From positions 1-5,027 of the forward strand of contig JAUXKG010000227.1 in the NCBI GenBank assembly GCA_030624355.1: DNA of 5,027 bases, given 5' to 3'. The translations under genes and the position numbers were made by a program. Source of the stretch: Acidobacteriota bacterium. Its GTDB lineage: Bacteria > Acidobacteriota > UBA6911 > RPQK01 > JADFOI01. Below the pieces are notes generated by a model. That model saw only the letters and a program-made list of their open reading frames with translations. It made no database searches and was not told the origin of the DNA. This document shows, piece by piece, positions 1 through 5,027 of this stretch. Position 1 is the stretch's first letter. Each line of letters starts with the position of its first letter.

Positions 1-3
1 GCA

Positions 4-23
4 AGCGTACTGTAGGGTACGCT
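4..23. repeat. Short inverted repeat near the window edge
   Basis: AGCGTAC (4-10) is a perfect reverse complement of GTACGCT (17-23), separated by six bases, so a 7-bp hairpin can form on either strand. There is no adjacent T-run, so it does not look like an intrinsic terminator. It lies just outside the 70-bp tandem duplication and may belong to the same intergenic element, but the window starts here and the left context is missing. A 7-bp stem can occur by chance. Confidence 0.35.
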
Positions 24-30
24 GAGGAGG

Positions 31-170
31 CTGACCGCGCGCAACACAGTCAGGACGAGTGATTTCCGCGATGCAGTAGAGAATTTATGCATACTCCGGG
101 CTGAGGCAGCACAACGCCGTCAGCGTGGATGATTGCAGCCCTGCAGTAGACAACTAATGCATTATCCGGG
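31..170. repeat. Tandem duplication, two diverged 70-bp copies
   Basis: Bases 31-100 and 101-170 align without gaps at an offset of exactly 70, with 49 of 70 positions identical by hand count. The best-kept core is TGCAGTAGA (72-80 and 142-150), followed by a palindrome around ATGCAT and then TCCGGGCT. The palindrome is TATGCATA in copy 1 (86-93) and TAATGCATTA in copy 2 (155-164); the paired change at 86/93 versus 156/163 keeps the symmetry. The similarity continues for about six bases past 170, so the stop codon of the neighbouring glycine-zipper gene (171-173) lies at the repeat edge. No open frame or RNA gene is recognised in 1-170. It could be an intergenic repeat family or the worn end of a mobile element; nothing here decides. 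Confidence 0.7.
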
Positions 171-1112
171 CTAAGGTTCGAGAGCTTGCAAGGGAACCTC
201 TGCGTCCTGGTCGAGCTCGATAGTCATTTCCGTTTGCGAGTCGAGATTGAGATCTCGGCCACGGCTGATCAGGACACCGGCTGCACCGACGGCCGCACCC
301 ACGGCAGCGCCTGTTGCGGCGCCCCGTCTCCCTCCGGTCAGAACCCCGATGAGCGCTCCGAGGGCGGAAGACGTCCCCATCTTTCTGGCATCGCTGGACT
401 TGGTGCCTTTGGCCTGCACCGTGCCCTCCTCATCCCTGACCTCCTGACCGTCCCGCTTCTCGATGGAGACGATGCGGCCTTCGATGGGAACCCGGGTGCC
501 ATCGAAGAATTCCAGGTCCTCAAAGCGAAAGTTCATGGAAGCCCGTCCCTTGATTCGGCCGGCTCGCTTCAGGCTGGCGATCACGGCATTGCCCAGTGTG
601 AGCTCAGGGATCGCCAGTTGCTGTCCCACCATCACATCCTCCACCACTTCCACCTGAAAGGTGTCTCCTCGCACATTGCGCCGGGTACTCAAGCCATCCA
701 GCAATCGAACTCTGATACGGGTGCCGGCAGGCAGGATGACACTCGATTCTTGAAGGTCTCGGACAGAATCAACGGCTGGGGAAACCGGGGAGGACAGATC
801 CTGGCCCACCAACCCGTAGCCTTCCTGATAGCCGTCTTCAAATCCCTTTCTATAGGCGACAGGATACACTTCACGGTCGTGACGGGACTCGTTAAAGCCA
901 AGATCGGCCCTTTGAAAAGACTGCTTGTTGGCCAGATCAAACAGGCGCTCCTGCTGGCGATCTTTCCTGCCTGCCTGCTGGCCGTCCTGGAAGCCTCTCT
1001 CATAGGCCTCCTCATAGGTTTCCGCAGCGGACAGACTCTGGGCCCACCCGTGACCCCAAAAAAGGAAGGTCAGAAGCAGGCTTCCACACACGGATCGAAC
1101 TACCCGTTTCAT
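171..1112 (-). CDS. Exported glycine-zipper protein with GFxDG motifs, unknown function
   Basis: The protein has 313 residues. Residues 1-24 look like a Sec signal peptide (KR, hydrophobic core, GHGWA before the likely cleavage site), placing it in the periplasm or envelope. Two related motifs, AYERGFQDGQQAG (36-48) and AYRKGFEDGYQEG (86-98), lie exactly 50 residues apart. Residues about 125-215 are beta-rich, with the pattern LPAGTRIRVRL, GDTF and DGTRVPIEGRI, a layout I recognise from acidobacterial envelope proteins. Residues about 250-283 form a glycine zipper (GxxxG-type spacing, GAAxGAAVGAAVGAAG), which in such proteins may insert in or lie against a membrane. A final strand (TIELDQDAEVPL) follows. 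The start overlaps the upstream gene's stop as ATGA, and AGGTG lies about 10 bases upstream, within that gene's end, so translation is probably coupled. The exact function is unknown. Confidence 0.85.
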   Translation of the reverse strand: MKRVVRSVCGSLLLTFLFWGHGWAQSLSAAETYEEAYERGFQDGQQAGRKDRQQERLFDLANKQSFQRADLGFNESRHDREVYPVAYRKGFEDGYQEGYGLVGQDLSSPVSPAVDSVRDLQESSVILPAGTRIRVRLLDGLSTRRNVRGDTFQVEVVEDVMVGQQLAIPELTLGNAVIASLKRAGRIKGRASMNFRFEDLEFFDGTRVPIEGRIVSIEKRDGQEVRDEEGTVQAKGTKSSDARKMGTSSALGALIGVLTGGRRGAATGAAVGAAVGAAGVLISRGRDLNLDSQTEMTIELDQDAEVPLQALEP

Positions 1113-1678
1113 CTTGGCACTTCACCTTGGGTGTTGATGGCAATACGGTTCTGAATATCACTCCAGCGAATCAGGAAGTTGTCCAGCAGCAGATCCTTGG
1201 TGGTGGGCATGATCTCTCCATCGGTATTCCTGAACTGGAATGAATACAGAGTGTATGACCGCCTGGCATAGAGTCCGCCACTGCGTTCATGGGTCAGCCG
1301 ACTCAAATACTCTCCCGCGGCTTCGCCCGACTGGTAAAAAACAGTCAGTCCCTGCAGGGTCTCATCGGGAACAGTCCGTATCAGGTTGTTGGTCAGGGGA
1401 ATATAAAGCGGCTTCTCCTTACTCTTGAACAGGGAGTCGAAACGAAACTGACAGGCAGTCTGCTTCAGATCTTCCCGCAGATCGGTCAGCACCCGATCCA
1501 CCTGTTCCCACCGTGCCCTCTTCGGCTTTCCACGCGTCTTCAGCTTCATCGGCAGCTTTCGATTCCTGGTAACTTCAAGACACTTTGCGTCTTGTTCGGG
1601 CCAAGTCATACTGTAAACTTCGCCCGCAGCCGCCCCAAAGAAGCCAATCAGCCAAAGAAGAACCAGTGGCCGTTTCAT
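1109..1678 (-). CDS. Small exported protein of unknown function
   Basis: I do not recognise this 189-residue protein. The ATG at 1678 is preferred to longer readings because it begins a clear signal peptide (KRP, then a hydrophobic run LVLLWLIGFFGAAAG, residues 5-19) and has a strong GGGAGGGGAG ribosome-binding stretch directly upstream; extra upstream codons would bury the signal. The mature part has exactly two cysteines (33 and 76), compatible with one periplasmic disulphide. A basic stretch (about 40-56) is followed by an amphipathic-looking segment (about 57-75), and the C-terminal half is mixed, with LYIPLTNNLI, FYQSGEAAGEYL and YSFQFRNTDGEI. No enzyme motif is visible. Its stop overlaps the start of the glycine-zipper gene by four bases (ATGA), so the two products are probably made together and may act in the same envelope process. 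Confidence 0.8.
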   Translation of the reverse strand: MKRPLVLLWLIGFFGAAAGEVYSMTWPEQDAKCLEVTRNRKLPMKLKTRGKPKRARWEQVDRVLTDLREDLKQTACQFRFDSLFKSKEKPLYIPLTNNLIRTVPDETLQGLTVFYQSGEAAGEYLSRLTHERSGGLYARRSYTLYSFQFRNTDGEIMPTTKDLLLDNFLIRWSDIQNRIAINTQGEVPR

Positions 1679-1720
1679 CTCCCCTCCCACTAATAGATGG
1701 AATCGCTGGCAAAAGGGTTT

Positions 1721-1765
1721 AACCGACCCCGTCGAATGCACAGCCAGGCCCACGCCAGGTCGGTT
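1721..1765. repeat. 8-bp inverted repeat in the gap after hemE
   Basis: AACCGACC (1721-1728) and GGTCGGTT (1758-1765) are perfect reverse complements with a 29-base loop. It lies in the 153-base gap (1679-1831) between hemE and the small exported gene, both on the minus strand. In the minus-strand transcript it would follow the hemE stop by about 67 bases and precede the next start by about 43. There is no good U-run after it, so it is a poor intrinsic terminator; it might be an operator, a processing site or chance. No convincing -35/-10 pair for the downstream gene was found in the gap. Confidence 0.25.
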
Positions 1766-1831
1766 CCGATTGACCGGCAATCCCAGTCCTCTTCCTCTTT
1801 AAATGATAGCCTCGCGGTCTGGCTGTCCGGA

Positions 1832-2869
1832 TTATCGTCTGCTTTTTTCATGCACCCACTCAACCACCGCCTCAACATTTTCGACCGGGGTCTGCGGCAA
1901 GATGCCATGCCCCAGATTGAAAACGTGGCCCCGGCGCCCTTGAGCCTGATCCAGCACCCTATCCACTCTTTTTTCCAGCCCGGAACGGTCTCCGAAAAGA
2001 GCCACTGGATCCAGATTGCCCTGAACGGCCACTCTATTCTCCAGACGGCGCCACACCTCCTCCAAATCCAGACGCCAGTCGACACTCATGACCGTTCCGC
2101 CGGCCTCTTGCATCGACTCCAGAAAGGTGGCGGTCCCGGTGCCAAAATGGATCAAGGGAATCGAGTACTCTTTCAATCCTTCGAAAATTCTTCTGGAATG
2201 AGGCCAGACATAGTCGCGGTAATCGTCCGGCTGCAGGCACCCCACCCAGCTGTCAAAGAGCTGGATGGCCTGGGCTCCCGCCTCGATCTGTGCCTTCAGA
2301 TATTTCAGGGTGACCTCAGAAACCTTCTCCATCAGAGCTTGCCAGGCCTCCGGGTGCTTGTACATCAGCAGCTTGGTCTGCAGGAAATTGCGTGAATAGC
2401 TCCCCTCGATGATGTAGCTGGCAACTGTAAAAGGAGCACCGGCGAATCCGATCAGGGCGGCTTTCGGGCTCAGCTCACCCCGCACCAGACGAATCGCCTC
2501 CAGGACAAAGCTCAGATCTTGCCGGGGATCCCCTGCGCTCAGGCGCTCCACATCCTGCGGTCCTCTGACTGGGTGGTGAATGCGAGGACCTTCTCCCGCG
2601 GCAAACTCGAAGTCCAGACCCAGGCATTTCAGTGGAAGTAGGATGTCGGCAAAGATAATGGCGGCATCCAGATCGAAGCGGCGCATCGGCTGAAGGGTGA
2701 CCTCTTTGGCCAGTTCCGGATCGGCGCAGAGTTCCAGCAGCGTGTGCTTTTCGCGCAGCTTTCGATACTCGGCCAGGTAACGCCCCGCCTGACGCATGAA
2801 CCAGACGGGCGTGCAGTCCACTTCCTCTTTTCTGCAGGCCCTCAAAAAGCGGCAGTCGTTTCCCGTCAT
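1832..2869 (-). CDS. hemE: Uroporphyrinogen decarboxylase HemE
   Basis: The product decarboxylates the four acetate side chains of uroporphyrinogen III to give coproporphyrinogen III, a cytoplasmic, cofactor-free step of haem synthesis. It has 345 residues, normal for the family. Family signature 1 is at 21-36 (PVWFMRQAGRYLAEYR, with substrate-binding R26, Q27 and R30). FADILLP (73-79) holds the catalytic aspartate D75, and signature 2 is at 141-152 (GFAGAPFTVASY, with active-site Y152). DSW (206-208) and the C-terminal NLGHG, with H321, complete the active site. The ATG at 2869 is chosen because MTGNDCRFLRAC aligns with the known family N-terminus, although the Shine-Dalgarno match (AAGAG) is weak. 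Longer readings from TTG 2941 or GTG 2902 would translate spacer, the former including repeat sequence. It lies 132 bases downstream of a phosphoesterase gene and could be cotranscribed with it. No haem partner gene is visible in the window. Confidence 0.97.
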   Translation of the reverse strand: MTGNDCRFLRACRKEEVDCTPVWFMRQAGRYLAEYRKLREKHTLLELCADPELAKEVTLQPMRRFDLDAAIIFADILLPLKCLGLDFEFAAGEGPRIHHPVRGPQDVERLSAGDPRQDLSFVLEAIRLVRGELSPKAALIGFAGAPFTVASYIIEGSYSRNFLQTKLLMYKHPEAWQALMEKVSEVTLKYLKAQIEAGAQAIQLFDSWVGCLQPDDYRDYVWPHSRRIFEGLKEYSIPLIHFGTGTATFLESMQEAGGTVMSVDWRLDLEEVWRRLENRVAVQGNLDPVALFGDRSGLEKRVDRVLDQAQGRRGHVFNLGHGILPQTPVENVEAVVEWVHEKSRR

Positions 2870-2910
2870 GCTGCTCTTATCGTACCCTATTTCGCATTCC
2901 ACCTGGCCAG

Positions 2911-2974
2911 CTGACCCCTGACCTCCTGACCTCCTGAACAACTGACAGCTGACAGCTGACAGCTGACAGCTGAC
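2911..2974. repeat. CTGA-headed short tandem repeat array
   Basis: Nine consecutive units begin with CTGA, at 2911, 2918, 2926, 2934, 2942, 2949, 2956, 2963 and 2970. The right part (2942-2974) is a perfect heptamer array, CTGACAG x4 plus CTGAC. The left part drifts to 8-base units (CTGACCTC, CTGAACAA). Each heptamer junction creates the palindrome CAGCTG. The array lies in the 132-base gap between the phosphoesterase and hemE. On the minus strand it reads GTCAGCTGTCAG... and contains two perfect AGGAGG strings (2930-2935 and 2922-2927) with no start codon at a useful distance. Heptameric intergenic repeats are known in other bacteria, for example the STRR sequences of cyanobacteria. Copy number probably varies by slippage. 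Confidence 0.92.
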
Positions 2975-3001
2975 CGGAGTCTGTGACTGAAAGGAAAGGG
3001 G

Positions 3002-3493
3002 CTACCTCACCTCGACGAATTCGATCTGGCGAGATTGAGTATCGAAGAAGGCAAAAGTGGTCTTTCCGTTCAAGCCCATCAGTTCCCCCGGGTTCAGCAG
3101 GATACAATCTCCGACTGCTCCCTGGTAGGCGGTGTGATCATGCCCATAGCAGACCAGGTCGTAGAAGCCGCTGGCTGCCAGCGAGCGGGCAATGTCTGGA
3201 TAGTGGTTAACGGCCAGCTTGAGTTCATCCAGCTCCAGCTCTGCCAGCTCGCCGTGCAGCTGGATCCCACTGTATTGGCCGGCGATCTGGCAGATGAGTC
3301 TAATATCCCCCTCATTGTTGCCCCACACCACATGAAGCGGCCTGCCCTGAGCCGCCTCCCCCAGTCGCTTCATCACGAAGGGGGAGCACAGGTCGCCACA
3401 GTGGATGAGGATATCGGCATCCGCCATCAGGCCCAAGGCCCGCTCCAGTTTCCAGATGTTGTCGTGGGTGTCGGAAAAAACTGCGATCTTCAC
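3002..3493 (-). CDS. YfcE/MJ0936-family metallophosphoesterase
   Basis: This is a small cytoplasmic calcineurin-like phosphodiesterase binding two metal ions; family members hydrolyse phosphodiesters such as bis-pNPP in vitro, and physiological substrates are mostly unknown. From a GTG start at 3493 the protein has 163 residues, typical of the family. All metal-ligand motifs are present in order: D8-x-H10 in FSDTHDN, G33-D34, G58-N59 in GNNE, H97, and G117-H118-D119-H120 (a GHDH version of the usual GHTH). LNPGE (133-137) matches the conserved NPGS region near the end. GTG is preferred because KIAVFSDTH is the normal N-terminus and AGAGGGA lies about 11 bases upstream; longer in-frame readings add a low-complexity extension not expected in this family. 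It is first in the minus-strand gene series, transcribed away from the pseudopilin. Confidence 0.93.
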   Translation of the reverse strand: MKIAVFSDTHDNIWKLERALGLMADADILIHCGDLCSPFVMKRLGEAAQGRPLHVVWGNNEGDIRLICQIAGQYSGIQLHGELAELELDELKLAVNHYPDIARSLAASGFYDLVCYGHDHTAYQGAVGDCILLNPGELMGLNGKTTFAFFDTQSRQIEFVEVR

Positions 3494-3543
3494 GGCCGCT
3501 ACATCCCTCTTCGGCTCCGAGCCGGACTGATCCTCAGGAAGCC

Positions 3544-3552
3544 AGATTAGCA
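3544..3552 (-). promoter_or_regulatory. Possible extended -10 promoter for the phosphoesterase gene
   Basis: On the minus strand these bases read TGCTAATCT, an extended -10 (TGn plus a TAATCT hexamer close to TATAAT), about 50 bases before the GTG at 3493. The region where a -35 should lie has no TTGACA-like hexamer, so the call rests on the -10 alone and is weak. Confidence 0.25.
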
Positions 3553-3634
3553 CAAAAGGAGCCAGACGCAGGAGGGAGGGCACTGCCCCGCCGGGAGATT
3601 GTCCAGACAAACAAGCTTGTAAACCCCGGTTGAC

Positions 3635-3682
3635 ATTGAGCGCCAAATCTTCGGCAGCCGCTCAATTTCGAAGATCGTTTGG
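3635..3682. promoter_or_regulatory. Interleaved inverted repeats, candidate regulator sites
   Basis: Two inverted repeats are interlocked in the order A-B-A'-B'. A is ATTGAGCG (3635-3642) and A' is CGCTCAAT (3659-3666), an exact match. B is CCAAATCTTCG (3643-3653) and B' is CGAAGAT-cgT-TTGG (3669-3682), 11 matching bases with a 3-base insertion. The block lies about 75-120 bases upstream of the -24/-12 element at 3756-3771, the usual distance for a sigma-54 enhancer-binding protein. As DNA it could be two overlapping operator dyads. As RNA the arms could form alternative hairpins or an H-type pseudoknot, but only if the region is transcribed. The function is inferred, not shown. Confidence 0.4.
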
Positions 3683-3755
3683 GTGGTCTTAAACCATTAT
3701 TAAAAAGTTATTTACACTCTTTACACCATGCCTGGTCCTCGGCCCGACCGGAAAG

Positions 3756-3771
3756 TGGCACAGGACGTGCT
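3756..3771 (+). promoter_or_regulatory. Sigma-54 (RpoN) -24/-12 promoter for the pseudopilin gene
   Basis: The site reads TGGCACAGGACGTGCT. Against the established consensus TGGCACG-N4-TTGCW, the -24 hexamer TGGCAC is perfect and the -12 dinucleotide GC is present with the exact required 10-base GG-to-GC spacing. The mismatches are A for G at the seventh position and G for the first T of TTGC. Transcription would begin near 3782, giving a leader of about 70 bases before the ATG at 3853. No sigma-70 -35/-10 pair was found at this position. Sigma-54 control is known for pilin genes such as pilA in other bacteria, through NtrC-type activators like PilR. Confidence 0.6.
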
Positions 3772-3852
3772 AAACTATTAAAGTTGGGTTGAGAAGCAGA
3801 CCGTCGGGACCCGAATCACAGGTCAGATGAATAAATTGAGATTGCCACCAGG

Positions 3853-4383
3853 ATGAGCAAGCTATTGGCCATTCTTCACTTTCTGAAATCGGAAGACCAC
3901 TTTCACATCCAGCTCCCGGCTCTCCGGAGAAAGGGGGCCAGGAACGAGGGCTTGACGCTGGTGGAGTTGATCACCGTGATCTCGATCATCATGACCCTGA
4001 TGGCCCTGTCAATGCCGGTACTCACTCAGGCGGTGGATGCCGCCAAGGTTGCTGTCTCCGTGGCAGATCTTCGCACCCTGCAGACCGAGATCACCCGGCA
4101 TGAGGTCACGAAAGGCAGTCTTCCCGACAGCCTGGACGAGCTGGACGTGGTAAGTAGGGAAGATTCCTGGGGGAATCCCTATGAGTATCTCAACTTCGCC
4201 AAGGCCAAGGGAAAAGGGGCTTTCCGCAAGGACCGCTTCCTGGTGCCCCTCAATTCCAGCTATGATCTGTATAGCAAGGGCAAGGACGGAGCCAGTAAAG
4301 CCCCCCTTTCGACTAAAGTCAGCCAGGACGATGTGATCCGGGCTCATGACGGAAGTTACATCGGCTTGGCCTCTAACTTTTAG
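3853..4383 (+). CDS. GspG-like type II secretion / type IV pseudopilin
   Basis: The protein has 176 residues. Pseudopilins are inner-membrane prepilins, trimmed by prepilin peptidase and assembled into a periplasmic fibre; GspG is the main subunit in type II secretion. The prepilin site is G33-L34 followed by TLVE, with the essential glutamate at +5 (E38) and a hydrophobic helix at about 34-56. AKVAVSVADLRTLQTEI (about 65-81) matches the GspG helix, and SWGNPYEYLN, YDLYSKGKDG and the C-terminal SQDD...DGSYIG fit the GspG core and its calcium-loop region. The usual GG-rich loop is replaced by a lineage-specific tail. The 33-residue leader is long; no in-frame ATG or GTG lies nearer the cleavage site, and the Shine-Dalgarno match is poor. 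It has leucine at +1 where phenylalanine is usual. No other secretion gene is in view, so assignment to a type II, type IV or related system is open. It probably shares a transcript with the next gene. Confidence 0.88.
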   Translation: MSKLLAILHFLKSEDHFHIQLPALRRKGARNEGLTLVELITVISIIMTLMALSMPVLTQAVDAAKVAVSVADLRTLQTEITRHEVTKGSLPDSLDELDVVSREDSWGNPYEYLNFAKAKGKGAFRKDRFLVPLNSSYDLYSKGKDGASKAPLSTKVSQDDVIRAHDGSYIGLASNF

Positions 4384-4401
4384 GGGAAGACAAGAATTTA
4401 G

Positions 4402-5027
4402 ATGCGGATCGACACCAATTTCGTTCACAGCAGGTTGGGGCGCCGGATTGTGACGCTCTTCCTGCTCTGTGCCCTGCTGCCTATCGGCGTGCTGGCGGTT
4501 CTCTCCTATACCCATGTTACCCGCCAGTTCACCGAGCAGAACCAGCAGCGGCTGCGTCGAACCAGCAAATTGGATGGCATGGCCATTCTCAGACGAATCG
4601 AACTGATGGACGCTCAGCTGAAGATGCTGGTCGCCGATATGAGAATGAGACCGGCCGACTCCATCGGCGCTTCGCTGGAGGGACTGGATGAAAATCTGCA
4701 GAAGCGCCTGAACGGATTGGCGCTGGTCGAGGCCGATGGCCGGAAAGTTCCTCTCCTGGGCAGCGTCCAACCACCCGTCCGATTGACCGCGCTCGAAGTT
4801 CAACACCTGGGCTCCGATCTCAGCCTGCTGACCACCAGATCCCGCACCGAGTACCCCTTCGACCTTCTCCTGATCAGGGCACTCGACCCGGCCCGGCCGG
4901 AAGAAGCCACCCTGGTAGCAGAGCTCAACGGCAGCTACCTGTGGGGCCTGGAGACCGCGCTGGAGGGAGTCGAACTGTGTGTCCTGGAGGGAACGGAACG
5001 AGTGCTTTTCTCCTCCACCGGAACACC
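4402..5027 (+). CDS. Membrane protein with probable extracytoplasmic sensor region, N-terminal part
   Basis: An ATG at 4402, 18 bases after the pseudopilin stop, opens a frame with no stop up to the window edge (208 complete codons), so the C-terminus is missing. Residues 1-16 are positively charged (HSRLGRRI), then about 17-36 form one transmembrane helix (VTLFLLCALLPIGVLAVLSY). A polar helical segment rich in Gln and Arg (about 40-80) and a mixed alpha/beta region follow, which should lie outside the cytoplasm. This is the usual front end of a membrane signalling protein (chemoreceptor, histidine kinase, or GGDEF/EAL/HD-GYP enzyme) before its second helix; the output domain is not visible, and I cannot name the sensor fold. 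The ribosome-binding site is weak (GGGGA about 14 bases upstream). The close spacing suggests cotranscription with the pseudopilin. Confidence 0.75.
   Translation, partial: MRIDTNFVHSRLGRRIVTLFLLCALLPIGVLAVLSYTHVTRQFTEQNQQRLRRTSKLDGMAILRRIELMDAQLKMLVADMRMRPADSIGASLEGLDENLQKRLNGLALVEADGRKVPLLGSVQPPVRLTALEVQHLGSDLSLLTTRSRTEYPFDLLLIRALDPARPEEATLVAELNGSYLWGLETALEGVELCVLEGTERVLFSSTGT

Larger units (their letters stand above)
3494..3852. other. Divergent intergenic regulatory region
   Basis: This 359-base stretch separates the GTG of the minus-strand phosphoesterase from the ATG of the plus-strand pseudopilin; I find no convincing gene in it. Besides the sites listed separately, it holds a perfect 10-bp palindrome ACAAGCTTGT (3611-3620), a TTGACA hexamer (3630-3635) without a -10 at the right distance, an AT-rich block (about 3690-3726), and inside it the direct repeat TTTACAC at 3711-3717 and 3720-3726 with a 9-base period. 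A nine-codon reading frame (3827-3856) overlaps the pseudopilin start. The layout (AT-rich bend between upstream dyads and a -24/-12 element) resembles enhancer-dependent promoters. Confidence 0.6.

Noticed and set aside
186..1154. 322-residue open frame on the plus strand
   Set aside because: It lies antisense to the signal-peptide and glycine-zipper gene, has no recognisable domain or start signal, and is explained by high-GC codon bias on the other strand.
1721..1765. Intrinsic terminator after hemE
   Set aside because: The 8-bp dyad has a 29-base loop and no U-run following it on the minus strand, so it is kept only as a low-confidence inverted repeat.
1697..2395. 232-residue open frame on the plus strand
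   Set aside because: It runs antisense to hemE, whose identity is certain; there is no motif or ribosome-binding site.
2870..2941. N-terminal extension of hemE by 24 residues from a TTG
   Set aside because: The extra residues are encoded by spacer and part of the tandem repeat array, and the family N-terminus aligns from the ATG at 2869.
2911..2974. CRISPR array
   Set aside because: The units are 7-8 bases with no spacers, which is a simple tandem repeat.
3035..3550. 171-residue open frame on the plus strand
   Set aside because: It is antisense to the metallophosphoesterase, whose metal-binding motifs are all intact.
3630..3635. TTGACA as a sigma-70 -35 box on the plus strand
   Set aside because: No -10-like hexamer lies 16-18 bases downstream (GGCAGC at that position).
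3494..3646. N-terminal extension of the phosphoesterase by 51 residues
   Set aside because: The family begins at KIAVFSDTH; the extension has no domain features and would cover the probable promoter.
4009..4806. 265-residue open frame on the minus strand
   Set aside because: It crosses two plus-strand genes (the pseudopilin and the membrane protein) that have clear protein signatures, and it shows no domain of its own.

Overview
This 5-kb window looks like chromosomal DNA of a diderm (Gram-negative-type) bacterium with fairly high GC. Two exported proteins carry Sec signal peptides, one of them ending in a glycine zipper, and there is a GspG-like pseudopilin. The combination of protein styles (glycine-zipper protein with AYxxGFxDGxxxG motifs, GspG-like protein with an SxDD...DGSYIG tail, short CTGACAG-type tandem repeats between genes) resembles Acidobacteriota, but that placement is inference from memory, not a search result. 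I see no rRNA, tRNA, CRISPR array, transposase or integrase.

Layout. Bases 1-170 are non-coding and hold a 70-bp tandem duplication (two ungapped copies, about 70% identical) that ends exactly at the stop codon of the first gene. Bases 171-3493 carry four genes on the minus strand. In transcription order they are a YfcE/MJ0936-type metallophosphoesterase (3493-3002), hemE for uroporphyrinogen decarboxylase (2869-1832), a small exported protein of unknown function (1678-1109) and an exported glycine-zipper protein (1112-171). The last two overlap by ATGA and are almost certainly translationally coupled. The phosphoesterase-hemE gap holds an array of nine CTGA-headed units.

Bases 3494-3852 form a 359-bp divergent regulatory region. 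It contains a good sigma-54 type -24/-12 element pointing toward the plus-strand genes. In the zone where enhancer-binding proteins usually sit, it also has two interleaved inverted repeats and a 10-bp palindrome. The plus strand then carries a GspG-like pseudopilin (3853-4383) and, 18 bases later, the start of a membrane protein (4402 to the window edge) with an N-terminal transmembrane helix and the beginning of a probable extracytoplasmic sensor region.

How the parts may work together. hemE is housekeeping tetrapyrrole synthesis. The two exported genes downstream look like a small envelope module with no evident link to haem. The pseudopilin and membrane protein form a likely two-gene or longer unit under sigma-54 control, a mode known for pilin genes in other bacteria. 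No clearly new system is visible. The most distinctive signals are the regulatory region upstream of the pseudopilin, its unusually long prepilin leader, and the two tandem repeat arrays.
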